In this document: positions 1 through 6,538 of the stretch, one piece after another | How positions within the stretch are numbered: position 1 is the stretch's first letter | Layout of the letters: each line of letters begins with the position of its first letter | Source: Desulfuromonadaceae bacterium | GTDB taxonomy: Bacteria; Desulfobacterota; Desulfuromonadia; Desulfuromonadales; UBA2294 | NCBI GenBank assembly: GCA_024636225.1 | Contig: JAGXHN010000026.1 | Coordinates: 1-12,095, forward strand | Length of the DNA: 12,095 nucleotides | Direction of reading: 5' to 3' | Translations under genes and position numbers: made by a program | Notes under the pieces: generated by a model | Told to the model about the DNA's origin: nothing | Database searches by the model: none | Seen by the model: only the letters and a program-made list of their open reading frames with translations

Positions 1-2
1 TC

Positions 3-197
3 GCTCTGGCTCTTGGGGAACCTTACCGGCTCGCTCTGGTCAAACTTATTGGAGATTACTGTTGGGAGAGTCAGGTTCGTTGGGATGAAATGATTCAGCT
101 CGGAATAGATGATGATCAGTCAGGGCTTATAGGGGGCGCAAAGCTTGGTGCAGACTCTGATTTTATTTCCAACACAAAAAAAAATGAAAAAAAATAG
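3..197 (+). CDS. C-terminal end of a truncated gene, possibly an EAL/HDOD-type signalling protein
   Basis: An open frame runs from the window edge to a TAG stop at 195-197 (64 codons) with no plausible start inside, so this is the 3' end of a gene beginning upstream. The visible tail reads ALALGEPYRLAL, then a Trp-rich stretch (YCWESQVRWDEM) and QLGIDDDQ, and ends in a Lys/Asn-rich tail encoded by two A-runs (9 and 8 A). The pattern of a Leu-rich helix, a short segment with W, then LGI and another helix resembles the C-terminal tail of EAL/HDOD (YuxH-like) proteins. This is pattern resemblance only; no catalytic motif is in view. The next gene begins 69 bases downstream on the same strand, so cotranscription is possible. 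Confidence 0.5.
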   Translation, partial: ALALGEPYRLALVKLIGDYCWESQVRWDEMIQLGIDDDQSGLIGGAKLGADSDFISNTKKNEKK

Positions 198-266
198 AGT
201 CGATGATACAGTAATACTTTTCGATTTAACGCCCTTCGACAGCGTAAAAATCAATGGAGGCGTAAT

Positions 267-509
267 ATGGATTTTGAAAAAGCGTTATTAAATCCTGCGG
301 CCATTTATCATCACCCTGATGAGGTCAAAAATGATTCTTCATTGACCTTGACACAAAAACTGACAATTCTGCAGCGTTGGGAGCTAGATGCCCGAGAACT
401 GGAAACTGCCGAGGAAGAAAATATGGGTGGCGGGGCGCCGAGTCTTTTTCGGGAGGTCTGCCTTGCTCTGCATGAACTTGAATCTGCAAAGGCGCGTCAC
501 GAAAGATGA
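267..509 (+). CDS. small conserved-type hypothetical protein, 80 aa
   Basis: The product is an acidic, soluble, mostly helical protein with no signal peptide or membrane segment. The start is supported by GGAGG at 254-258, eight bases before the ATG. A central segment, QKLTILQRWELDARELETAE (residues 30-49), followed by EENMGGG (50-56), looks like the conserved core of small uncharacterised proteobacterial proteins that share an 'RWE-DA-EL-AEEENM-G' pattern. I recall the pattern but know no assigned function or family name. The upstream end (about residues 1-25) looks variable. It sits between the truncated upstream gene and the sigma-54 promoter of glnB, on the same strand. Its stop overlaps a possible ATG of a doubtful small ORF at 506. 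No function is proposed. Confidence 0.8.
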   Translation: MDFEKALLNPAAIYHHPDEVKNDSSLTLTQKLTILQRWELDARELETAEEENMGGGAPSLFREVCLALHELESAKARHER

Positions 510-571
510 TTGATTGGCTGCTGAAATTTTATGCGCCTCGACCCGTGGCTGGTTGTTTTTTCGGCAGTTAG
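506..571 (+). pseudogene. doubtful small ORF, possible frameshifted small membrane protein extending to 699
   Basis: An ATG at 506 overlaps the stop of the 80-aa gene (ATGA), the usual arrangement for translational coupling, and gives a 21-codon ORF starting MIDWLLKFYAPRP and ending at TAG 569-571. A run of six T at 556-561 lies just before this stop. A -1 slip there would join it to an open frame ending at TAA 697-699, giving about 64 residues with a hydrophobic stretch (LVTFGFLLLFGSYYVSAAIL). This could be a sequencing indel, a decayed gene, a slippage site or chance. Against a real gene, no good ribosome binding site precedes 506, and the extension would run across the sigma-54 promoter at 661-677. 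Confidence 0.2.
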
Positions 572-632
572 TAACTTTTGGTTTTCTCCTGTTGTTCGGG
601 TCATACTACGTTTCTGCCGCAATCTTGGGTAG

Positions 633-1109
<477 letters not shown>

Positions 1110-1149
1110 ATAATCAACTTTACATCAAAAGGAAAAAAGGAGAAACCGC

Positions 1150-2562
1150 ATGACCCCCAAAGAAGTTGTTAAGTTTTCTGAAGAGAATGGTTGCAGGATG
1201 GTCGATTACAAGTTCCTCGATTTTGTCGGGATCTGGCAGCATTTTTCGACCCCCATCGCCGAATTTGGTGAAGAGACATTTGAAGAGGGGATCGGTGTTG
1301 ACGGTTCTTCGATTCGCGGCTGGCAGCCGATCCACAACAGTGACATGCTGATTATGCCTGACCCTAAGACTGCCCAGATCGACCCGTTCGTCAAGATTCC
1401 GACACTGAGCCTGATCTGTAACATTATCGATCCGATCACCCGCGAAGGGTACACCCGTGATCCGCGTTTCATCGCCCAGAAGGCTGAAGCTTGTCTTAAA
1501 TCGACCGGCATCGCCGATACCGCCTACTTTGGGCCGGAGCCGGAATTCTTCATCTTTGATAGCGTGCAGTATGAGTCATCATCCAACCAGTCGTTCTACG
1601 CGGTCGATTCGGTTGAAGGGATCTGGAACACCGGCGCAGACGAAGTCGGCGGAAACCTCGGTTATAAACCGCGGCACAAAGAAGGGTATTTCCCGTGTGC
1701 TCCGACTGATTCGATGGTCGATCTGCGCAACGAAATGGTGGAAGTGCTGCAGAGCGTCGGTATGACTATCGAAGCCGTGCATCACGAAGTTGCCACTGGC
1801 GGCCAGACTGAAATCGATATGCGTTTTGATTCGCTGCTCAGCATGGGTGATACCCTGCAGTGGTTCAAGTACATCGTCAAGAACGTCGCTTTCCGTAACG
1901 GCAAGACCGTTACCTTTATGCCGAAGCCGATCTACAATGATAACGGTTCCGGGATGCACTGCCATCAGTCTCTCTGGAAAGACGGTAAAAACCTTTTCGC
2001 CGGCGATGGCTACGGCGGTCTCTCGAAAATGGCGATGTACTACATCGGCGGCATCATGAAGCACGCCAAGGCACTGTGCGCTTTCACCAATCCGACCACT
2101 AACTCCTACAAGCGTCTGGTCCCCGGTTTTGAAGCTCCGGTTAATCTCGCTTATTCAAATCGAAACCGTTCTGCTTCTTTGCGGATCCCGGTCACCAATA
2201 ACGATAAAGCCAAGCGGGTTGAATATCGGACTCCTGATCCGGCCTGTAACGGCTATCTCGCATTTGCCGCGCAGTTGATGGCCGGTCTTGATGGTATCGA
2301 GAACAAGATTGATCCAGGTCAACCGCTTGACAAGGATATTTATGGGCTGTCACCCGAAGAGCTCAAAGAGGTCCCTAACGTTGCCTCTTCTCTCGAAGAC
2401 GCATTGAATTGTCTCCGGGAAGATCATGAATTTCTCCTTAAAGGGGATGTCTTTACTGCAGACCTTATTGATAAATGGATTGAGTATAAGACCGAGGCCG
2501 AAGTCAACCCGGTCCGGATGCGTCCTTGCCCGGAAGAGTTCAGCCTCTACTTCGACTGCTGA
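1150..2562 (+). CDS. glnA: glutamine synthetase, type I
   Basis: This enzyme condenses glutamate and ammonia to glutamine with ATP, acting as a cytosolic dodecamer; it is the main entry of ammonia at low concentration. The 470-residue length and sequence fit the GSI-beta group. The ATP/metal-binding signature [12 protein letters not shown] carries His270 (equivalent to His269 of the enterobacterial enzyme), and [11 protein letters not shown] forms part of the substrate site. Tyr398 in [11 protein letters not shown] corresponds to the adenylylated Tyr397, so activity is probably tuned by GlnE-type adenylylation under PII control. The start has AAGGAG at 1137-1142, about seven bases upstream. 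It forms an operon with glnB and ends before a strong terminator at 2587-2622. The frame is intact with no missing key residue. Confidence 0.98.
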   Translation: MTPKEVVKFSEENGCRMVDYKFLDFVGIWQHFSTPIAEFGEETFEEGIGVDGSSIRGWQPIHNSDMLIMPDPKTAQIDPFVKIPTLSLICNIIDPITREGYTRDPRFIAQKAEACLKSTGIADTAYFGPEPEFFIFDSVQYESSSNQSFYAVDSVEGIWNTGADEVGGNLGYKPRHKEGYFPCAPTDSMVDLRNEMVEVLQSVGMTIEAVHHEVATGGQTEIDMRFDSLLSMGDTLQWFKYIVKNVAFRNGKTVTFMPKPIYNDNGSGMHCHQSLWKDGKNLFAGDGYGGLSKMAMYYIGGIMKHAKALCAFTNPTTNSYKRLVPGFEAPVNLAYSNRNRSASLRIPVTNNDKAKRVEYRTPDPACNGYLAFAAQLMAGLDGIENKIDPGQPLDKDIYGLSPEELKEVPNVASSLEDALNCLREDHEFLLKGDVFTADLIDKWIEYKTEAEVNPVRMRPCPEEFSLYFDC

Positions 2563-2586
2563 TTTTTTAGTTGTTCGTGCGTCAAT

Positions 2587-2622
2587 AAAAAAGCCCTCCG
2601 GATTTTTCCGGGGGCTTTTTTT
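2587..2622. terminator. intrinsic terminator after glnA, probably bidirectional
   Basis: A GC-rich hairpin (arms about 2591-2602 and 2607-2617, one bulged T at 2597, loop 2603-2606) is followed by seven T (2616-2622). The 5' arm is preceded by six A (2587-2592), which gives a T-run on the other strand. It lies 24 bases after the glnA stop and between glnA and the convergent lipoprotein gene, so it can end transcription from both sides. Confidence 0.9.
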
Positions 2623-2735
2623 GTTGTGCGCCTCTTGCTTTGAACCGTCGGGGCGGGATCTGATGGCTTTTAATATTGTCACGATTCAGTGCTGAACCAG
2701 TTCAAACATCGTCAGACAAATATTTTTGTTTTCGT

Positions 2736-3593
2736 CTAGTTCAACTCTTTAACGATTGCGCGTTTTTGCGGTACCAGCACAATCTGGATTCGCCGGTTCT
2801 GGGCCCGGCCTTCGACGGTTTTATTGCTGGCCACTGGTTTGAATGGTCCAAAGCCGACGGCTGACAACCGTTCACCGGGGATGCCTGCATCACGCAGAAA
2901 GCGAACGACGGTAGCGGCGCGGGCGGCGGAGAGTTCCCAATTGCTGGCAAATTTATCCTGGAGCCGTTCGCTGATATTGACGTTATCGGTATGCCCCTCG
3001 ACCTGGATATCCTTCTCCTCGATGTTACTGACGATATCGGCGACCCGTTTCAGGACAGCTAGCCCTTCCGGCTTGATTTCGGCGCTCCCGGAGGCGAACA
3101 GAATCCGGTCAACCATATTGACCGTCAGCCGCCCTTCGAGCTCTGATATGGTGATTTCACCCCGCTTGATCTCGTTCTCCATTTTGTCGACCAGTTCGTT
3201 GTAGGTACTCTGCATCTGAGCAATGCGGGCTAATCGGGCAATTTTCTCTGTATCAAGCTGTTGTTCGAGTTCGCGGTTGGTCAGCATTAAGCGATCGATC
3301 TCTTCGCGCATTTCGGCCATAGCCTTACCGGTTTCAGCACTGCGCGTCGACAAAACGCTTTCAAGCCGTTTGATGTCGTTTCCGGCGCGGGCCAGATCCG
3401 CATTGAGTCCCGCGTTGGCATCCTGCAGAGTCGTGAATTTTTCCAGCAAGGCGGTGTGCAGCGCTTTGAGTTTCGTCAGATCGGTTAATAGCTGAGCGGC
3501 CTCGCTACTCTTCTGCTCATAAGTCGATCTCTTGACACATCCACCAACGATTAAAGCCAGGATGAGGATCGTCAGAATGATAAAATTACGCAT
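2736..3593 (-). CDS. OmpA-domain lipoprotein with long coiled coil
   Basis: The product is probably a periplasm-facing lipoprotein that binds peptidoglycan and links envelope layers. Residues 4-18 form a hydrophobic signal segment ending in a lipobox-like VGG before Cys19. Residues about 25-155 are Leu/Glu/Lys-rich and heptad-like, predicting a long coiled coil. From about 158 onward is an OmpA/MotB domain with ILFASGSAEIKPEG, GHTDNV (Asp203) and NWELSAARA (Arg225). Asp203 and Arg225 are the positions that grip diaminopimelate in this family. The domain ends in NRRIQIVLVP. AAAGGAG sits just upstream of the ATG. The C-terminal domain resembles MotB-type modules, but no flagellar neighbours are present. 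It runs convergent to glnA and divergent from nadC. The exact role is unknown. Confidence 0.9.
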   Translation of the reverse strand: MRNFIILTILILALIVGGCVKRSTYEQKSSEAAQLLTDLTKLKALHTALLEKFTTLQDANAGLNADLARAGNDIKRLESVLSTRSAETGKAMAEMREEIDRLMLTNRELEQQLDTEKIARLARIAQMQSTYNELVDKMENEIKRGEITISELEGRLTVNMVDRILFASGSAEIKPEGLAVLKRVADIVSNIEEKDIQVEGHTDNVNISERLQDKFASNWELSAARAATVVRFLRDAGIPGERLSAVGFGPFKPVASNKTVEGRAQNRRIQIVLVPQKRAIVKELN

Positions 3594-3731
3594 ACTTTTG
3601 TGGCTCCTTTGTTGAGATCTCTTAGCTGCAATGAGATTTTAAAAACAGATGAATAATTTTTATATCAAAAAAAGACTACCGATTGATCGGATTGAAGTAA
3701 AGGTTAAATCGGTTGCATTCTGGCGAAATTG

Positions 3732-3761
3732 TTGTTGGATCTCCCGGTTTTGTGCTATAAA
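3732..3761 (+). promoter_or_regulatory. extended -10 sigma-70-type promoter of nadC-birA-coaX
   Basis: TATAAA at 3756-3761 is preceded by TG one base upstream (3753-3754), an extended -10. A -35-like TTGTTG lies at 3732-3737 with an 18-base spacer. The expected start is near 3768, about 32 bases before nadC. The divergent intergenic region 3594-3799 also holds the inverted repeat CCGAT-TG-ATCGG at 3679-3690 and a further ATCGGT at 3708. I could not assign a convincing promoter to the opposite-strand lipoprotein gene. Confidence 0.6.
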
Positions 3762-3799
3762 ATCGATCAGTAACACGGTTATTTTCCTTGGAGATCTTT

Positions 3800-4630
3800 A
3801 TGAATTTTGAATTGCGTCGGATCATTGAAACCGCCCTGCAGGAAGATATCGGCTCGGGTGATATTACAACTCAGGCGACCGTAGCTTCCGACCTGGTCAG
3901 CCGGGCTGAACTGGTCGCGAAAGAAGATTTTGTTCTGGCCGGGATCAATGTTGCGGCCGAAGTGTTCAAAGCGATCGATCCTGCTATTGCTTTTGAGGGG
4001 TTAATCGCCGATGGACAAAAGGTGCAGAAAGGGGAGGTTCTTGCCTGGTTGAAAGGGTCGGCTTCTTCCCTGCTTCAGGGTGAGCGTGTCGCCTTGAATC
4101 TGCTGCAGCGGATGAGTGGCATATCGACGATGACATCCAGTTTTGTTCGCGAAGTGGCGGCAACCGATGCGATTGTTGTCGATACCCGTAAAACGATGCC
4201 GGGTCTGCGGATCCTCGATAAATACGCGGTGCGCACCGGTGGCGGCAGTAATCACCGGACCTCTCTTTATGACGGAGTATTGATCAAGGAGAATCACATT
4301 GCCGCCGCAGGGAGTATTACTGTTGCCATTGAGCGGGCCCGTGCCCGTGCTCCGCATACTCTTAAAATTGAGGTCGAAACGACGAATATAATTGAGGTCA
4401 CAGAGGCGTTGCAAGCCGGGGCCGATATTATTCTGCTCGACAATATGACGCTGGAGCAGTTGCGTGAAGCGGTTCAGCTGGTCGCCGGCCGGGCCAAAAC
4501 CGAAGCCTCGGGTGGTATCTCTCTGGAGACGGTGCGAGAGATTGCCGAAACCGGTGTCGATCTGATTTCAGTCGGGGCGTTGACGCACTCTGTCAAGGCT
4601 GTCGATATCTCCATGCTGTTTACTTCTTGA
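3800..4630 (+). CDS. nadC: nicotinate-nucleotide pyrophosphorylase (quinolinate phosphoribosyltransferase)
   Basis: This enzyme makes nicotinate mononucleotide from quinolinate and phosphoribosyl pyrophosphate, releasing carbon dioxide, in de novo NAD synthesis. At 276 residues it is the normal length. Signature segments are present: QEDIGSGDITT (14-24), GERVALNLLQRMSGIST (94-110), DTRKTMPGLR (128-137), the loop TGGGSNHRTSLYDGVLIKENH (146-166) with substrate-binding Arg, His and Lys residues, EVETT (191-195), LLDNM (212-216) and ASGGI (236-240). The ATG at 3800 is preferred over TTG at 3788 because GGAG at 3790-3793 is correctly spaced and the family begins here. birA follows after seven bases, so this is the first gene of a cofactor operon. 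Confidence 0.97.
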   Translation: MNFELRRIIETALQEDIGSGDITTQATVASDLVSRAELVAKEDFVLAGINVAAEVFKAIDPAIAFEGLIADGQKVQKGEVLAWLKGSASSLLQGERVALNLLQRMSGISTMTSSFVREVAATDAIVVDTRKTMPGLRILDKYAVRTGGGSNHRTSLYDGVLIKENHIAAAGSITVAIERARARAPHTLKIEVETTNIIEVTEALQAGADIILLDNMTLEQLREAVQLVAGRAKTEASGGISLETVREIAETGVDLISVGALTHSVKAVDISMLFTS

Positions 4631-4637
4631 GACATTT

Positions 4638-5624
4638 ATGACGACTCGCGACACGATTCTTGAACTGTTTAAAAACAGACCGGATCATTTTCTATCCGGT
4701 GCCGATGTCTGTCGTAAACTCGGGATATCCAGAACAGCTGTCTGGAAGCATATCAGCCAGCTGCGTGACAACGGTTACGAAATAGAAGCGATTCCGTCGC
4801 GGGGGTACCGGCTGCTCTCTCTTCCTGATCTGCTGTTTCCGGCGGAAGTGACGTCGGGGTTGCAGACCCGGTCTGTCGGTTGTGAGGTGATCTATTTTGA
4901 TGAGACCGATTCGACCAATGCACAGGCGCGCACGCTTGCCGATACCGGTGCGCGTGAGGGGACGGTGGTCATCGCCGACAGCCAAAACGGTGGCAAGGGG
5001 CGATTGGGGCGGAGCTGGTTCTCTCCGTCCGGTGTGAATCTCTACCTTTCTGTTATTCTTCGTCCGCCGATCTCACCGCGTTTCGCCACCCAGTTGACAT
5101 TTTTATCGGCTGTTGCCGTTGCACAGGCGATTGAAGCGACAGGCTCTTTTTTACCTCAGTTGAAATGGCCGAATGATGTCGTGCTTAACGGGCGCAAGGT
5201 CGCCGGCCTTTTGAATGAATTAAATGCCGAAACCGAACAGATTCATTATCTGGTGCTCGGTATCGGTGTGAATCTGAATATGCGCACCGAACAATTTCCG
5301 TCCGATCTTCGCACCCCGGCGACTTCGTTATTGCTTGAAGAGGGGAAGACGGTCTCACGTCTCCAGTTTACCCAGGCGCTTTTACGCTCCCTTGATCAAC
5401 TCTATTCCTCTTACCTGTCGACAGGGTTTTTGCCGCTCAAACAGGAGTGGGAGAGCCGATGCAATATGATTGATCAGTGGGTTGAAGTCGATTATCAGAG
5501 CCATCAGCGGGTCGGTCAGGTCAGTGGTGTCGATGAATCCGGGGCGTTATTGTTGTCGCTTCCCGGGGGGGTTACCGAGAAAGTTCTGGCGGGTGATGTC
5601 CGCTTGTTGAGCAGGGGGTTTTAA
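4638..5624 (+). CDS. birA: bifunctional biotin-protein ligase and biotin repressor
   Basis: The ligase activates biotin with ATP and attaches it to the lysine of carrier proteins such as acetyl-CoA or pyruvate carboxylase subunits. Residues about 18-60 form a winged helix-turn-helix (SGADVCRKLGISRTAVWKHI), so the class II type that can also repress biotin genes is likely. The catalytic domain begins near residue 83 with YFDETDSTN (86-94), the biotinyl-AMP loop GGKGRLGRSW (118-127), and KWPNDVVLNGRKVAG (176-190) with the active-site Lys187. A C-terminal small domain spans about 280-325. The 328-residue length fits. nadC ends seven bases before and coaX starts four bases after. No biotin synthesis gene is in the window, so any repressor target lies elsewhere. 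Confidence 0.96.
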   Translation: MTTRDTILELFKNRPDHFLSGADVCRKLGISRTAVWKHISQLRDNGYEIEAIPSRGYRLLSLPDLLFPAEVTSGLQTRSVGCEVIYFDETDSTNAQARTLADTGAREGTVVIADSQNGGKGRLGRSWFSPSGVNLYLSVILRPPISPRFATQLTFLSAVAVAQAIEATGSFLPQLKWPNDVVLNGRKVAGLLNELNAETEQIHYLVLGIGVNLNMRTEQFPSDLRTPATSLLLEEGKTVSRLQFTQALLRSLDQLYSSYLSTGFLPLKQEWESRCNMIDQWVEVDYQSHQRVGQVSGVDESGALLLSLPGGVTEKVLAGDVRLLSRGF

Positions 5625-5627
5625 CCT

Positions 5628-6401
5628 ATGTTGCTGGTTATCGACGTTGGAAATACGAATACCGTCCTCGGCCTGTATCGTGGTCGTCAGCTTCTGCATG
5701 ATTGGCGCTTGCGGACCGATGAGGCGCGGACTGTGGATGAATACGCGATTTTGATTCATGAGCTGTTCGGCCTGTCACAGATTCATTTTCCTGATGTCAA
5801 AAATGTCATTGTCTCGTGTGTTGTTCCGCCGATGCTCAAAACGCTGGATGGTCTCTGTCGTCATTATTTTAAACGACAGCCGTTGATCGTCGGTCCCGGC
5901 ATCAAGACCGGCATGCCGATTCTCTACGATAATCCGCGTGAAGTTGGCGCCGATCGCATCGTTAATGCCGTCGCAGCCTACGAGCAGGTCAAAAAGGCCC
6001 TGATTGTCGTCGACTTCGGTACGGCGACAACTTTTGATTATGTTTCGGCAAAAGGGGAGTATCTCGGTGGTGCGATTGCTCCGGGGTTGAATGTGTCAGC
6101 TGACGCCCTGTTTGCAAGGGCGAGCAAATTGCCGAGGGTGGAGATTGCCCGACCGCCGCTGGTGGTGGCTAAAAACACTGTCAACAGTATTCAAGCTGGC
6201 CTGTTTTACGGTTATGCCGGTCTGGTCGACGGGATTGTTAACCGGATGAAATCGGAGATCACTGCTGATCCGACCGTCTTCGCAACCGGCGGCCTGGCGG
6301 TTTTGCTCTCCGGCGCTGCGGAGACGATCGACCGGATTGACCCGAATCTGACCCTGGAGGGGTTGCGAATTATTTTTGAACGAAACTGTCAGGAGCTTTG
6401 A
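5628..6401 (+). CDS. coaX: type III pantothenate kinase
   Basis: CoaX phosphorylates pantothenate, the first step of coenzyme A synthesis. The type III enzyme belongs to the acetate kinase/Hsp70 fold, usually needs a monovalent cation and is not feedback-inhibited by CoA, unlike CoaA. The phosphate loop DVGNTNT (6-12), DEARTVDEY (31-39), GADRIVNA (107-114, with the catalytic Asp109) and [13 protein letters not shown] (127-139) are all visible; the 257-residue length is typical. A purine-rich GCAGGGGG at the end of birA serves as ribosome binding site. birA-coaX adjacency is common in proteobacteria. The stop codon overlaps the -35 of the next promoter, and no terminator is evident, so readthrough into the following operon is possible. 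Confidence 0.96.
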   Translation: MLLVIDVGNTNTVLGLYRGRQLLHDWRLRTDEARTVDEYAILIHELFGLSQIHFPDVKNVIVSCVVPPMLKTLDGLCRHYFKRQPLIVGPGIKTGMPILYDNPREVGADRIVNAVAAYEQVKKALIVVDFGTATTFDYVSAKGEYLGGAIAPGLNVSADALFARASKLPRVEIARPPLVVAKNTVNSIQAGLFYGYAGLVDGIVNRMKSEITADPTVFATGGLAVLLSGAAETIDRIDPNLTLEGLRIIFERNCQEL

Positions 6402-6426
6402 CACTTAAATTTCTGAATGTTAAAAT
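6398..6426 (+). promoter_or_regulatory. strong sigma-70-type promoter of the EF-G-like operon
   Basis: A perfect -35 TTGACA (6398-6403) is followed, after 17 bases, by TAAAAT (6421-6426), five of six matches to the -10 consensus. A TG dinucleotide one base upstream (6418-6419) makes it an extended -10. The -35 overlaps the coaX stop codon (6399-6401). The predicted start near 6433 gives a leader of about 106 bases before the ATG at 6539. Confidence 0.75.
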
Positions 6427-6453
6427 GTTCGTCATTTCCTTTGTTTACGACAT

Positions 6454-6524
6454 CCTGACGGATCCGTCGTCAGGCGTTTGACGTATCGATGATCTGCATC
6501 GACCGATCTTCATTCATCATGAAT
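6454..6524 (+). promoter_or_regulatory. palindrome-rich leader of the EF-G-like gene
   Basis: Three inverted repeats lie in tandem: CCTGACG (6454-6460) with CGTCAGG (6468-6474); CGATG (6487-6491) with CATCG (6497-6501); and ATTCAT-C-ATGAAT (6512-6524), which ends three bases before the ribosome binding site (AAAGGAG, 6527-6533). The first includes the perfect 12-bp palindrome GACGGATCCGTC. None is followed by a T-run, so they do not look like terminators. They may be operators or RNA stems affecting translation start. Confidence 0.4.
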
Positions 6525-6538
6525 TGAAAGGAGTCACA

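Noticed and set aside
1..39. Direct repeat TCGCTCTGG at 1-9 and 31-39
   Set aside because: It is only nine bases, falls within coding sequence and encodes similar Ala-Leu segments; chance is sufficient.
531..550. NtrC-type activator site
   Set aside because: TGCGCC followed by GTGGCT resembles half-sites, but the spacing and right half do not fit TGCACC-N5-GGTGCA.
1579..2064. 161-codon antisense open frame inside glnA
   Set aside because: It lies wholly opposite the conserved glnA coding sequence, has no recognisable domain, and arises from the codon bias of glnA.
6454..6474. Terminator after coaX
   Set aside because: The hairpin lacks a T-run and lies downstream of a strong promoter, so it belongs more likely to the leader of the next operon.
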